This document shows, piece after piece, positions 34,911 to 43,179 of a stretch of DNA of 64,000 nt. The notes beneath the pieces are model-generated. The model was not told the origin of the DNA. It saw only the letters and a list, made by a program, of their open reading frames with translations, and ran no database searches. Source of the stretch: Euzebya pacifica (GTDB lineage Bacteria; Actinomycetota; Nitriliruptoria; Euzebyales; Euzebyaceae); assembly GCF_003344865.1 (NCBI RefSeq), contig NZ_CP031165.1, positions 3,787,910-3,851,909 on the forward strand, in the 5' to 3' direction. The translations under genes were made by a program, and so were the position numbers. Position 1 is the stretch's first letter, and every line of letters starts with the position of its first letter.

Positions 34911-36268
34911 CGGTCCCCCTCCTCGTCGTCGCGGTCACCGAACAGGCCGAGGTCGGGCAGCAGGCCGCCGCCGTCACCGCCGCCTGCTTCGGGAACGGGG
35001 ACCGAGCCCCGTCCGGTCAGCCGCGAGTCGGGCTGTGGCAACGGGACAGGAGGCGCCGGTTCGGGCAGCGGGGCCGCGAGCGCCTCGGCCTGCCGCGCGG
35101 CCACGTCGTCGGCGATGGCGGTGCGGGCCTCCAGCGGGAGGGACGCCAGGGCCAGGCCCAGCGCCTCGGTCAGGCTGGTGCCGCCGCCCTCGGAGGGGAC
35201 GCACAGGCCGGGGACGCACAGGTCGGGGATCCCGGCGAGCACGTCCTCCACGATGCTGCAGTCGGCCAGGTCCAGCCGCAGGCAGAGCCCGACGATGCGG
35301 TCCTCGAGCCGGTCAGTCGCGGCGTCGGCAAGGTAGCCGGCCTCGTTGTCCAGCGGCAGCCGGGCGTTCTCCCACTCGATGACGCGACCGGCCGTCTCGA
35401 ACAGGGTGCGGCTGCCGAGCAGCGCGTCGCCGATGCGTTCGAGGTTGCGGTCGACGGTCGACAGGGTCGTGGCGAGCGTGTCGAGGTCGCGGACGAGTGG
35501 GTCGCCGTGTTCGATGACGATCGGCTGCAGCTCACCGACCGCGCGCTGCAGCTCGTTGAGCGCCCCGATGAGCAGGTCGCGGTCCTCCTGCAGGTTGCGC
35601 AGCACCGTGGAGGTGTTGCGCAGGGTCGACCCGATGCGTTCCTCCCGCGTGGCGAGCGTTTCGTTGAGGTCGGCCAGGTCGCGCACGACCTGGTTCAGGT
35701 CAACGGAGCTGTCCGACAGCACGCGAACGGTGTCGGCCCCGGAGGCGATGAGGTCGTTGAGGCCCTGGCCGTTGCCGTCGAGGGTGTCGGCCAGCACGTC
35801 GATCAGGTCGGCGAGTGCGTCGCCGTCGAGTGCGGCGAGGAACTCCTCGAAGGACCGCAGGACCTCGTCGACCTCCGCCGGGATGCCGGTGCGTTCCATC
35901 GGCACGTGGGCGCCGGTCTCGAGGGTCGGCCCCTCGATGTAGGGCGGGTCGAGGGCGGCGAACCGCTCACCGAGCAGCGACTGGGGCGTCAGGCGCACGT
36001 TGACGTCGGCCGGGTAGTCACGGGTCCCGTCGAGCGTCAGCTCGATGTCGACCACGTCGCCCTTGGGCTCGATGGCGGAGACCTCGCCGACGGGGACGCC
36101 GAGGACCCGGACCTCCGACCCGACGAACAGGTTGGCGGTCCGCAGCACGGTGGCGGTCACGACGATGTCCTCTGGCGTGTCGTCGCTGCCGGTCAACGAC
36201 GTACAGGCCGAGGCGATGACTGCCATCACGAGGAGGGCGGCTGCGAGGACGAGGCGGGAGCGGGTCAC
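34907..36268 (-). CDS. mceD: Mce family lipoprotein-like subunit (MceD position)
   Basis: 453 residues. The N-terminus VMAVIASACTS looks like a lipobox, so there appear to be two adjacent lipidated subunits, whereas mycobacterial operons usually have one. MCE domain with VGSEVRVLGVPVGEVSAIE and PQSLLGERFAALDPPY, helical region, and a Pro/Gly/Asp-rich tail from about 395. ATG at 36268 overlaps mceC by 4 bp. Confidence 0.88.
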   Translation of the reverse strand: MTRSRLVLAAALLVMAVIASACTSLTGSDDTPEDIVVTATVLRTANLFVGSEVRVLGVPVGEVSAIEPKGDVVDIELTLDGTRDYPADVNVRLTPQSLLGERFAALDPPYIEGPTLETGAHVPMERTGIPAEVDEVLRSFEEFLAALDGDALADLIDVLADTLDGNGQGLNDLIASGADTVRVLSDSSVDLNQVVRDLADLNETLATREERIGSTLRNTSTVLRNLQEDRDLLIGALNELQRAVGELQPIVIEHGDPLVRDLDTLATTLSTVDRNLERIGDALLGSRTLFETAGRVIEWENARLPLDNEAGYLADAATDRLEDRIVGLCLRLDLADCSIVEDVLAGIPDLCVPGLCVPSEGGGTSLTEALGLALASLPLEARTAIADDVAARQAEALAAPLPEPAPPVPLPQPDSRLTGRGSVPVPEAGGGDGGGLLPDLGLFGDRDDEEGDR

Positions 36269-37521
36269 TGCGAGGCCCCTTCCAGCATGTGCATCAGCGA
36301 ACGGGGGCCGACGTCGATGCCGAGCTCCTGGGGTGCACGGACGATCACGGCGCCACCGCCGCCGATCAGGTCGGGGAGGATCGGGATCAGCGCGCCGCTG
36401 TCCTCACCCTCCGGTGGCGGCGGGTCCTGGGTGTCGGGGGTCCCGGTGACACCCTGCTCCTCGCAGGTCCGCGGGTCGGGCCCGAGGATCGCGTCGAGCT
36501 GCTGGTCGATCAGGCCGCCACAGCCGACGAGCACGTCGACGCCGACGGGGCCGGCGGAGGTGACGAACACGTGCCCCCAGTCCACCGGCTGGTCGCCGGC
36601 GAAGCCGATGGAGGCGTAGCCGTTGAGGGCGTCGCCGGAGTAGGCCAGTCCCTCGGCGAGGTCGACCTGGTGGCGACGGACGATCTCGAGGTCCAGGTGC
36701 AGCTCGTCGAGCACGGCGTCGAGGTCCCCGCGGACACGCGCGAGGAAGTCGGCGGTGACCGCGCCGGTGGTCTGTGTCTCCCGCAGGAGGGCCTGCAGGT
36801 CGGCGCGGCGTGTCGCGATGTTGCCGAGCGCCAGGTCGAGGTCGTCGATGATGCCGACGAGCTCGTCGTCGCGGGACTCCAGCGTCTGGCTGAGCGTCGA
36901 CAGGTTGCGCAGCAGCAGCCGGATCTGCTGCTCCTGGGAGTTGACCAGCTCGGTCAGGTCGGTCCCGGAGTCCACCAGGCGCGACACCTCGTCGCGCTGG
37001 TCGCGGGTGACGTCGGCAACGGCCACCAGCAGCGTGTTCAGGGCGTCGGAGTCGATCTCGGTCAGCAGGTCCTCGGCGCTCTCCGCCAGCTGCGGGACGT
37101 CGATGGTCACCCGCGTGTTCTCGATGGTGATGCGATCGCCGTCCTGCAGCAGCGGGCCCTGGAAGGCGGCGTCGCTGATACCGGTGTCGAGGTCGATGGC
37201 CTTCTTGCCAACGAGGGTCCGCACGGTGATGGAGGCGCGGGTGCCCTCGGGCAGCTCGACCCCGCCGTCCATCTGCACGATGGCCTCGACGTGGTCCTCG
37301 ACGATGTCGACCTCGAGGACACGGCCGGCCTGGATGCCGGCGACGATGGCGATGTCACCGGCGGCGAGGCCGTTGGCGTCGGCGAACTCCATCGTCAGCT
37401 TGTAGCCCCCGGTGAGGTCCTCGCGGGTGACGCCGAGGGAGACGAACAGCGCGCCGACGATCAGCGCGGCGGTGATGATGCCGATGATGACCGGGCTGCG
37501 TTCGATGAACTGCTTGCCCAT
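36265..37521 (-). CDS. mceC: Mce family protein (MceC position)
   Basis: 418 residues: membrane anchor (PVIIGIITAALIVGALFVSLGV), MCE domain (MEFADANGLAAGDIAIVAGIQAGRVLEVDI; TLVGKKAIDLD), long helical part, and a proline-rich end. ATG at 37521 overlaps the mceB stop by one base. Confidence 0.9.
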   Translation of the reverse strand: MGKQFIERSPVIIGIITAALIVGALFVSLGVTREDLTGGYKLTMEFADANGLAAGDIAIVAGIQAGRVLEVDIVEDHVEAIVQMDGGVELPEGTRASITVRTLVGKKAIDLDTGISDAAFQGPLLQDGDRITIENTRVTIDVPQLAESAEDLLTEIDSDALNTLLVAVADVTRDQRDEVSRLVDSGTDLTELVNSQEQQIRLLLRNLSTLSQTLESRDDELVGIIDDLDLALGNIATRRADLQALLRETQTTGAVTADFLARVRGDLDAVLDELHLDLEIVRRHQVDLAEGLAYSGDALNGYASIGFAGDQPVDWGHVFVTSAGPVGVDVLVGCGGLIDQQLDAILGPDPRTCEEQGVTGTPDTQDPPPPEGEDSGALIPILPDLIGGGGAVIVRAPQELGIDVGPRSLMHMLEGASQ

Positions 37522-38741
37522 CAGCGACCCTCCTCCACCGTCGTCACGTTCGCGGCTGCGACGTCCTGGGCGGCCAGCAGCGGCATGCCGGTGACCACCT
37601 CGATGGCGTCGAGCCGTTCGGGGGCGTAGGACAGCTCGGGCGGTGCACCCGGGCCGCTGGCACTGCCGGAGGTCGGAACCGTCCCGGCGCTGGAGTGCTG
37701 GGCGCTGTTGGGGATCGAGCAGGCCGTGCCGCTCTCGGTGATGCAGGTCACGACCTGGCCGCCGGCCTGGACCTGCACGGCCACGGCCCGAACGTTGAAC
37801 CACTGGCCCGAACGGCTGGACAGCATGTAGGAGGCGAAGCCCTGGCGCAGCGATGCCAGGGAGTCCTCCAGCTCACCTCGCTGCTCACCGATCCGCTCGG
37901 TCACCTGTTCGAGGTTGTCCAGGGAAGACACCAGCCCGTCGTCGTTGGCGGCGATCAAGCGGCCGAGCTCGGCCTGCACGCGGGTCAGGTCGACCGCGGC
38001 GTCCAGGAGCTCGCCGTTGCGGTTGGCCAGGGTGCTGGAGACCAGTCGCAGCTGGTCGATGAAGCCCACCAGCTCGGCCTCTCGCGTGTTGAACTCGCCG
38101 AGCAGCAGGTTGGCGTTGGCGATGACCGCGCGGATCTCCGGCTCCTGCGAGGACACGGTGTCGGCGAGGTCGGACAGGTTGACGACGAGGTTCTGGATGT
38201 CGTCCTCACGGCCGATCAGCGTGTCGTTGAGCGCCTGGGTCAGCTTGTTCTGGCTGACGGGGTCGATGGCCTCCAGGAGCGGCGTGATCTGGTCGACGAA
38301 GGCCGCGAGGTCGGCGACGGCCACCGACCGGCTGATATCGATGCGCTCGCCCTCGGGCAACGGCACGCCGCCGGGCGCCGGGTAGAGGTAGAGGAACCGC
38401 TGGCCGATGACGTTGCGCCACCGGGCACCGACGCCCCAGGTCGTGGTCGGCTCGATGTCGTCGGCCACCTCGAACTCCACGACCGCGAGGCCCTGCTCGA
38501 GCCGGATGCTGTTGACGCGTCCGACGTCCACGCCGGCCACGCGCACGTCGTCGCCGACGAGCAGGCCCGCGGCTTCCTCCAGCTCCGCCTCGAAGACCTT
38601 GGCGTCGTCGAGGAACGGCAGGACCGTCGGGATGATGCGGTCCAGGGCGATGTTGCCGGAGATCGAGGTCACCCATCCGGCCGCGATCGTGCACACGATC
38701 GCGAACAGGACGAACTTGGTTCCGGGCAGGCGGTCGGTCAC
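37521..38741 (-). CDS. mceB: Mce family protein (MceB position)
   Basis: 406 residues: anchor FVLFAIVCTIAAGWVTSISG, MCE domain with GLLVGDDVRVAGVDVGRVNSIRL and GQRFLYLYP, coiled helical region, and a Ser/Ala/Pro-rich tail. GTG at 38741 overlaps the mceA stop by 4 bp (GTGA). Further upstream sequence in frame belongs to mceA in another reading frame. Confidence 0.9.
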   Translation of the reverse strand: MTDRLPGTKFVLFAIVCTIAAGWVTSISGNIALDRIIPTVLPFLDDAKVFEAELEEAAGLLVGDDVRVAGVDVGRVNSIRLEQGLAVVEFEVADDIEPTTTWGVGARWRNVIGQRFLYLYPAPGGVPLPEGERIDISRSVAVADLAAFVDQITPLLEAIDPVSQNKLTQALNDTLIGREDDIQNLVVNLSDLADTVSSQEPEIRAVIANANLLLGEFNTREAELVGFIDQLRLVSSTLANRNGELLDAAVDLTRVQAELGRLIAANDDGLVSSLDNLEQVTERIGEQRGELEDSLASLRQGFASYMLSSRSGQWFNVRAVAVQVQAGGQVVTCITESGTACSIPNSAQHSSAGTVPTSGSASGPGAPPELSYAPERLDAIEVVTGMPLLAAQDVAAANVTTVEEGR

Positions 38742-39949
38742 TGGCCGCCTCCGAGGAGCAGGTCGAGGTCGCCGAGGACCTGCGTGAACACATCGGTGAT
38801 GGCCCCGTCGCCGACCGGCCCCTGCGGGGCGGCCACGACCACGTCGGGGATGTCGAGCACCGGCAGCGACGGCGGGGCGGACCCATCGCCGCCGTCGGCG
38901 GGCGGGGCGGTGCCGCTGCAGATCGGCAGGACGGCCGCGAGCTCCGGCGGGACACCGGCGCACAGCTCGGCGCTCACGGGCTCCTGCAGGATGATCTGGA
39001 AGCCGGCCGCGAAGCCGCTCCAGCCCGGGTCGGTCTGCCCGCCGTTGCCGATGATGTCGGTGTAGTCGTTGAGGCCCTCGACCATGTCAGCCAGCTCGGG
39101 ACGGTAGGCGAACAGGACACGGGTGACGTTGTCGCCCTCGACCATCAACCGGTCGAGGTCGCCACGGGTCAGCTCCAGCACGATGTCGAGCTGGTCGGAG
39201 AAGGCGTTCAGCTCGGCGAGCATGAACCGCAGCCGGTCCTGGTTGGCGGTGATGGTGTCCAGCGCACCGCCGTCGATGGTGCTGGCGATGCGATTGAACT
39301 CGTCGCCAACGGGGCCGAGCGCCTCGGCCACGAGCGACAGGTCGCGCAGGGTCGGCACCTGGTCGTCGAGGCTGCGGGACAACACGTTGGTCGCGCGGGC
39401 GCCCTGGTCGATGGCGCGGGCGATGGAGTCCTCCTGCCCCACGAAGGCGCCCAGTCCGTCGTTCACGACGACAGCCAGGTCCTCCGGGTCGATGGCCCCC
39501 AACAGCCCGTCGAGGTCCTGCAGGACGTCCTGCACCTCCACGACCGCGTTGACGTCGGTGACACGTCCTTCGTCGGGGATGAACGCCGCGGCCAGCTCGC
39601 GCGGCCCGTCGAAGCGGACCTCGAGCTGCTTCTCACCGAACAGCGTCTTGCCGACGATGGCGAACTGCGCGTCCTCGGGGATGCGGTACTCCGGCTCGAG
39701 GACCAGCTCGACCTCGGCCTGCAGGTCCTCGGTCAACTCGATGGCGCCGACCTTGCCGATGAGGACTCCGCGGGCGACGACATCGGAGCCGTTGACCAGC
39801 CCCTGACCGGTCTCCCCCATCACGACGGTGAAGCGGTAGTCCTCGGCGAACGCTCCCTGGGCAGCACGGGTCCCGAACCACCCGACGGTGCCGACACCGA
39901 CGATGATCAGCAGGCCCAGGAACGCCCGGACGGCAGTGGATCGACCCAT
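38738..39949 (-). CDS. mceA: Mce family protein (MceA position)
   Basis: 403 residues: anchor FLGLLIIVGVGTVGWFGTRAA, MCE domain (GLVNGSDVVARGVLIGKVGAIEL; GKTLFGEKQLEVRF), helical part and a low-complexity tail. First of six consecutive MCE genes, directly after yrbEB. ATG at 39949 shares a base with the yrbEB stop. Confidence 0.9.
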   Translation of the reverse strand: MGRSTAVRAFLGLLIIVGVGTVGWFGTRAAQGAFAEDYRFTVVMGETGQGLVNGSDVVARGVLIGKVGAIELTEDLQAEVELVLEPEYRIPEDAQFAIVGKTLFGEKQLEVRFDGPRELAAAFIPDEGRVTDVNAVVEVQDVLQDLDGLLGAIDPEDLAVVVNDGLGAFVGQEDSIARAIDQGARATNVLSRSLDDQVPTLRDLSLVAEALGPVGDEFNRIASTIDGGALDTITANQDRLRFMLAELNAFSDQLDIVLELTRGDLDRLMVEGDNVTRVLFAYRPELADMVEGLNDYTDIIGNGGQTDPGWSGFAAGFQIILQEPVSAELCAGVPPELAAVLPICSGTAPPADGGDGSAPPSLPVLDIPDVVVAAPQGPVGDGAITDVFTQVLGDLDLLLGGGQ

Positions 39950-40782
39950 CAGGCGATCCGCACCGTGTTGCCGCCGCCGTAGAAGATGACCGAGAGCAGC
40001 AGGTTCAGCAGGACGACACCGACCAGGGAGACCCGGATGGCGTTGCCGACCGCGATGCCCACACCGGCCGGGCCACCCGAGGCGTTGTAGCCGTAGTAGC
40101 AGTGCACGAGGACCACGAAGATCGTGAAGACCACGGCCTTGGTCAGGCTGTACAGCACGTCGATGGTGGGCAGGAACAGGTCGAAGTACTGCTCGTAGGC
40201 GCCCGACGAGACCGTGTAGTACTGCGTCACGATGAGCTCCGACGCCGAGTACGACATGAACAGCGCCAGGAGGTACAGCGGGATCGCGAGGATCAGCGCC
40301 GCCCAGATCCGTGTCGAGACGAGGTAGATGAGGGAGGGCACGCTCATGACCTCCAGGGCGTCGATCTCCTCGGAGATCCGCATGGCCCCGATCTCGGCGG
40401 TGAAGCCGGCCCCGATCTGTGCGGCGAGCGCGACGCCGGCGATCAGGGGGGTGATCTCACGGGTGTTGGCGAAGGAGGCGACCAGTCCGACGTAGGCTTC
40501 CGCGCCGATCTGGTCGAGGGCGACGTAGCCCTCCAGGCCGACCGCCGTGCCGGTGAAGAACGCAAGGGCACCGATCACGAAGAACATGCCGCCGCCCAGC
40601 ACCAGCGCGCCGGCACCGATGGCGACGTCTGTGATCAGGGTGAGGATGACGCCGCCGTACTTGAACGCGCGCGGCATGCCGCGCAGGGCCTCGCCGTAGA
40701 AGGCGAACTGGTCGTAGACGTTCTCGAACGGGCCGCCGAGACGGCGGCCGAAGCGGGACAGCGGTGCGGGGATTGCGCTCAT
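39949..40782 (-). CDS. yrbEB: YrbE/MlaE-family permease, second copy
   Basis: 277 residues with about five membrane helices. The family motif is present as RISEEIDALEVMSVPSLIYLVSTR; QIGAGFTAEIGAM is also conserved. Together with yrbEA it should form the inner-membrane permease of the Mce importer that MceG energises. Starts 7 bp after the yrbEA stop. Confidence 0.93.
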   Translation of the reverse strand: MSAIPAPLSRFGRRLGGPFENVYDQFAFYGEALRGMPRAFKYGGVILTLITDVAIGAGALVLGGGMFFVIGALAFFTGTAVGLEGYVALDQIGAEAYVGLVASFANTREITPLIAGVALAAQIGAGFTAEIGAMRISEEIDALEVMSVPSLIYLVSTRIWAALILAIPLYLLALFMSYSASELIVTQYYTVSSGAYEQYFDLFLPTIDVLYSLTKAVVFTIFVVLVHCYYGYNASGGPAGVGIAVGNAIRVSLVGVVLLNLLLSVIFYGGGNTVRIA

Positions 40783-40789
40783 GCGGGGC

Positions 40790-41557
40790 TCAGAGCTTCT
40801 GCGGGATCAGGTTGAAGTACATGGCGGTCAGCAGGAAGTTCTGGAAGAACAGCAGGATGAACGTGATGACGACGCTGGCCTGCACTGCGTCCCCGACGCC
40901 CTTCGGACCGCCCTTGACCGTGAACCCCTTGTAGCAGGCGACCGCCCCGGCGGTGAAGCCGAAGAACAGCGCCTTGGTGATCATCATGAGGAAGTCGGGC
41001 AGCTGCGAGAGGGCCGAGAGGGAGTCGAAGTAGGCCCCGGAGGTCCCGCCCTGGACGGGCACCGCGAAGTACCAGCCGCCGAGGATGCCGGCGACGGCCA
41101 CGATGGAGCAGAACAGCACCGAGCAGACGGTCGCGGCGACGAGGCGGGGGCCGATCAGCCGGTGCATGGGGTCCACGCCCATGACCTCCATCGCGTCGAT
41201 CTCGTCGCGGATTCGTCGCGACCCGATGTCCGCGGTCATCGCGCTGCCGCCGGCGCCGGAGATCAGCAGCGCCGTCGCGATCGGGGCCTGCTCGCGAACG
41301 GTGGCAAGGAACAGCGCCGATCCGATCTGTGCCTCGGCGCCGAGCTGGCGGAAGAACGACCCCACGTGGAGCGCGATGATCATGCCGAAGGGCACGCTGA
41401 TGAGCACGAGGGGGATCGCCGAGACCTTGGTGATGAACCAGGCCTGTCGCCGGAACTCGTCGAGCTGCAGGGGTCGGCGACGCAGCGACAGCATGCCGTC
41501 GAGGGCGATGGCGGAGATGCCGCCGAGCTGTCCGAGGACGTTGCGGATCTTGTCCAT
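40790..41557 (-). CDS. yrbEA: YrbE/MlaE-family permease, first copy
   Basis: 255 residues, first gene of the mce operon. Motif RRIRDEIDAMEVMGVDPMHRLIGPR is intact, with about five membrane helices. I start at ATG 41557 (MDKIRNVLGQLGGI); AGGAG lies 13 nt upstream, a long spacing. An earlier in-frame start at 41680 would add a hydrophilic non-conserved segment. Confidence 0.92.
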   Translation of the reverse strand: MDKIRNVLGQLGGISAIALDGMLSLRRRPLQLDEFRRQAWFITKVSAIPLVLISVPFGMIIALHVGSFFRQLGAEAQIGSALFLATVREQAPIATALLISGAGGSAMTADIGSRRIRDEIDAMEVMGVDPMHRLIGPRLVAATVCSVLFCSIVAVAGILGGWYFAVPVQGGTSGAYFDSLSALSQLPDFLMMITKALFFGFTAGAVACYKGFTVKGGPKGVGDAVQASVVITFILLFFQNFLLTAMYFNLIPQKL

Positions 41558-41946
41558 TGCTGTCGGCCCACTCCTTTCGGTTCCCTGTGTCGAAGCCCGC
41601 CGACATGGGTAGTGCTCGGGGGTCGCTCGGCTCGTGAGCGACTGAGTATGTGGTTCCGGCTGTGCGGGGTCGCTGCGCACGTTGACTGCTGGATGTGCAC
41701 CGGCCGACCGTCCTGGTCAGTGGTCGAGGGTTGCCCGATCCCGCCGGTAGGAGCAGAGCATAGGGTCTCCGACCCCGTTGAGTGAACAGCAGCGTCGCCA
41801 CGGTGTCCTCGACGGGTCCCGGTGAGTGACAGTTCCTCTCCAGTCCTCGCCCACCCGATGGGGCTGCCGACATAGGGTGCACGACACGAGGTGGACGGGG
41901 CGGCCAACGCCTCCCCCATCTCCGCATCCCGACCGCAGGAGGAGCC
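41558..41946. other. 389-bp divergent spacer between the mce operon and a two-component pair
   Basis: No gene recognised. It should hold promoters for both directions; a TATGCT-like -10 lies near 41757-41763 on the minus strand, but no matching -35 is convincing. No clear operator repeats were seen. Confidence 0.4.
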
Positions 41947-42663
41947 ATGAACGGTACCGACACGCCGATGGATCAGGAGGCCCATGTGGAGGCGCTCGCC
42001 GGCGAACTCGACGCGATCCGCCGCAGGGTCATCAACGTCGTGGGCCACGAGCTGCGGACCCCGGTCACCACCATCCACGGCCTGGCGGGCGAGCTCTCCG
42101 CGGCCGAGGATCTCGCGACGGTCCGCGACGTGATCGGGCCGGCGCTCCTGCGCAACGCCGCCCGGCTGACGGTGCTGCTCGACGACCTGCTCGTGGCGGC
42201 AGGGATCGAGACCGCGATCCCGGTCGACTCCCCCGGCCACCTCGAGCTCGCCGACGAGGTCCGTGCGATCTGGGGGGACCTGCGCAGCAGCATGCTGCAG
42301 CTCGACGGACCACCCACGACGGTGACCGGGCCGCTGACCGGCATCCGGCGAGCGCTGCGTGCGGTGCTGGAGAACGCCGCGGCCTACGGCACCAGCGAGC
42401 CGGAGGTGTCGATCACCGAGGACGAGGGAACCGTGACCGTGCGGGTCTTCTCCCCCGGGCCCGACATCCATCCCGAGGAGGTCCGCTTGGCAACCGAACC
42501 GTTCTTCCGGGGCGAGCGAGCGGTGACCAGCCACGCTGGTCTCGGCATGGGCCTGTCCATCGCCAAGGCTGTCGCCGAGGGTGCAGGCGGCACGCTATCG
42601 TTCGAGGCAACTGTGGGGGGGACCCTGACGAGCATCGTGTTGCCGAGAGCGCCCATTCAATGA
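41947..42663 (+). CDS. Small soluble sensor histidine kinase
   Basis: 238 residues with no membrane segment and almost no sensor region: HisKA with H34 in GHELRTPV, then a HATPase domain with N-box ENAAAYG and GLGMGLSIAKAV. It is translationally coupled to the receiver gene that follows (ATGA overlap). It is divergent from the mce operon, so it might control lipid import, but no operator was found. The signal must come from a partner or from the short N-terminal helix. Confidence 0.88.
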   Translation: MNGTDTPMDQEAHVEALAGELDAIRRRVINVVGHELRTPVTTIHGLAGELSAAEDLATVRDVIGPALLRNAARLTVLLDDLLVAAGIETAIPVDSPGHLELADEVRAIWGDLRSSMLQLDGPPTTVTGPLTGIRRALRAVLENAAAYGTSEPEVSITEDEGTVTVRVFSPGPDIHPEEVRLATEPFFRGERAVTSHAGLGMGLSIAKAVAEGAGGTLSFEATVGGTLTSIVLPRAPIQ

Positions 42664-43049
42664 TCAGCCATCCCTCCCTTCGCGTCGTGATCGCCGACGA
42701 CGAACCCGATCTGCGGCTCCTGCTGCGCATGCAGCTCGACCGCCATCAGGACTTCGAGGTGGTCGGCGAGGCCGCCGACGGCAGCCAGGCGGTCGAACAG
42801 GTCAAGCGCACCGATGCGGAAGTCGTGGTGATGGACCTGCTGATGCCCGGCACGAGCGGGTTCGAGGCCATCGCCATGCTGGCCGAGCAGGCCCCCACAG
42901 TGGGCATCGTGGCCTACACCGCCGTGGCCGGCGACTTCGTCCGCACCGAGATGAAGCGGATCGGCGTGGAGCTGGTCCTCAAGTCCGGCGACATCGGTCC
43001 CCTCGCCGACGCCCTCCGGCGGGCAGCCCCGGCGTCGGTCGACAGCTAG
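42660..43049 (+). CDS. Single-domain response regulator (CheY-like)
   Basis: 129 residues, receiver only: D13-D14, phosphoacceptor D59 in VVMDLLMPG, and K108 in VLKSGD. No output domain, so it probably acts by protein contact or passes phosphate on. ATG at 42660 overlaps the kinase TGA. Confidence 0.88.
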   Translation: MISHPSLRVVIADDEPDLRLLLRMQLDRHQDFEVVGEAADGSQAVEQVKRTDAEVVVMDLLMPGTSGFEAIAMLAEQAPTVGIVAYTAVAGDFVRTEMKRIGVELVLKSGDIGPLADALRRAAPASVDS

Positions 43050-43179
43050 CCCCGACCGGCCCGGTGGGAACCGGCGCGATCGGGGCCCAACCCACCTCCA
43101 CGTGGGTACCGGCACGATCCCGTCGAGCCTTTTTCGCCGGACTTGGAACTCAACGGCCCGCAGGTGCCACCCCTGGGGC

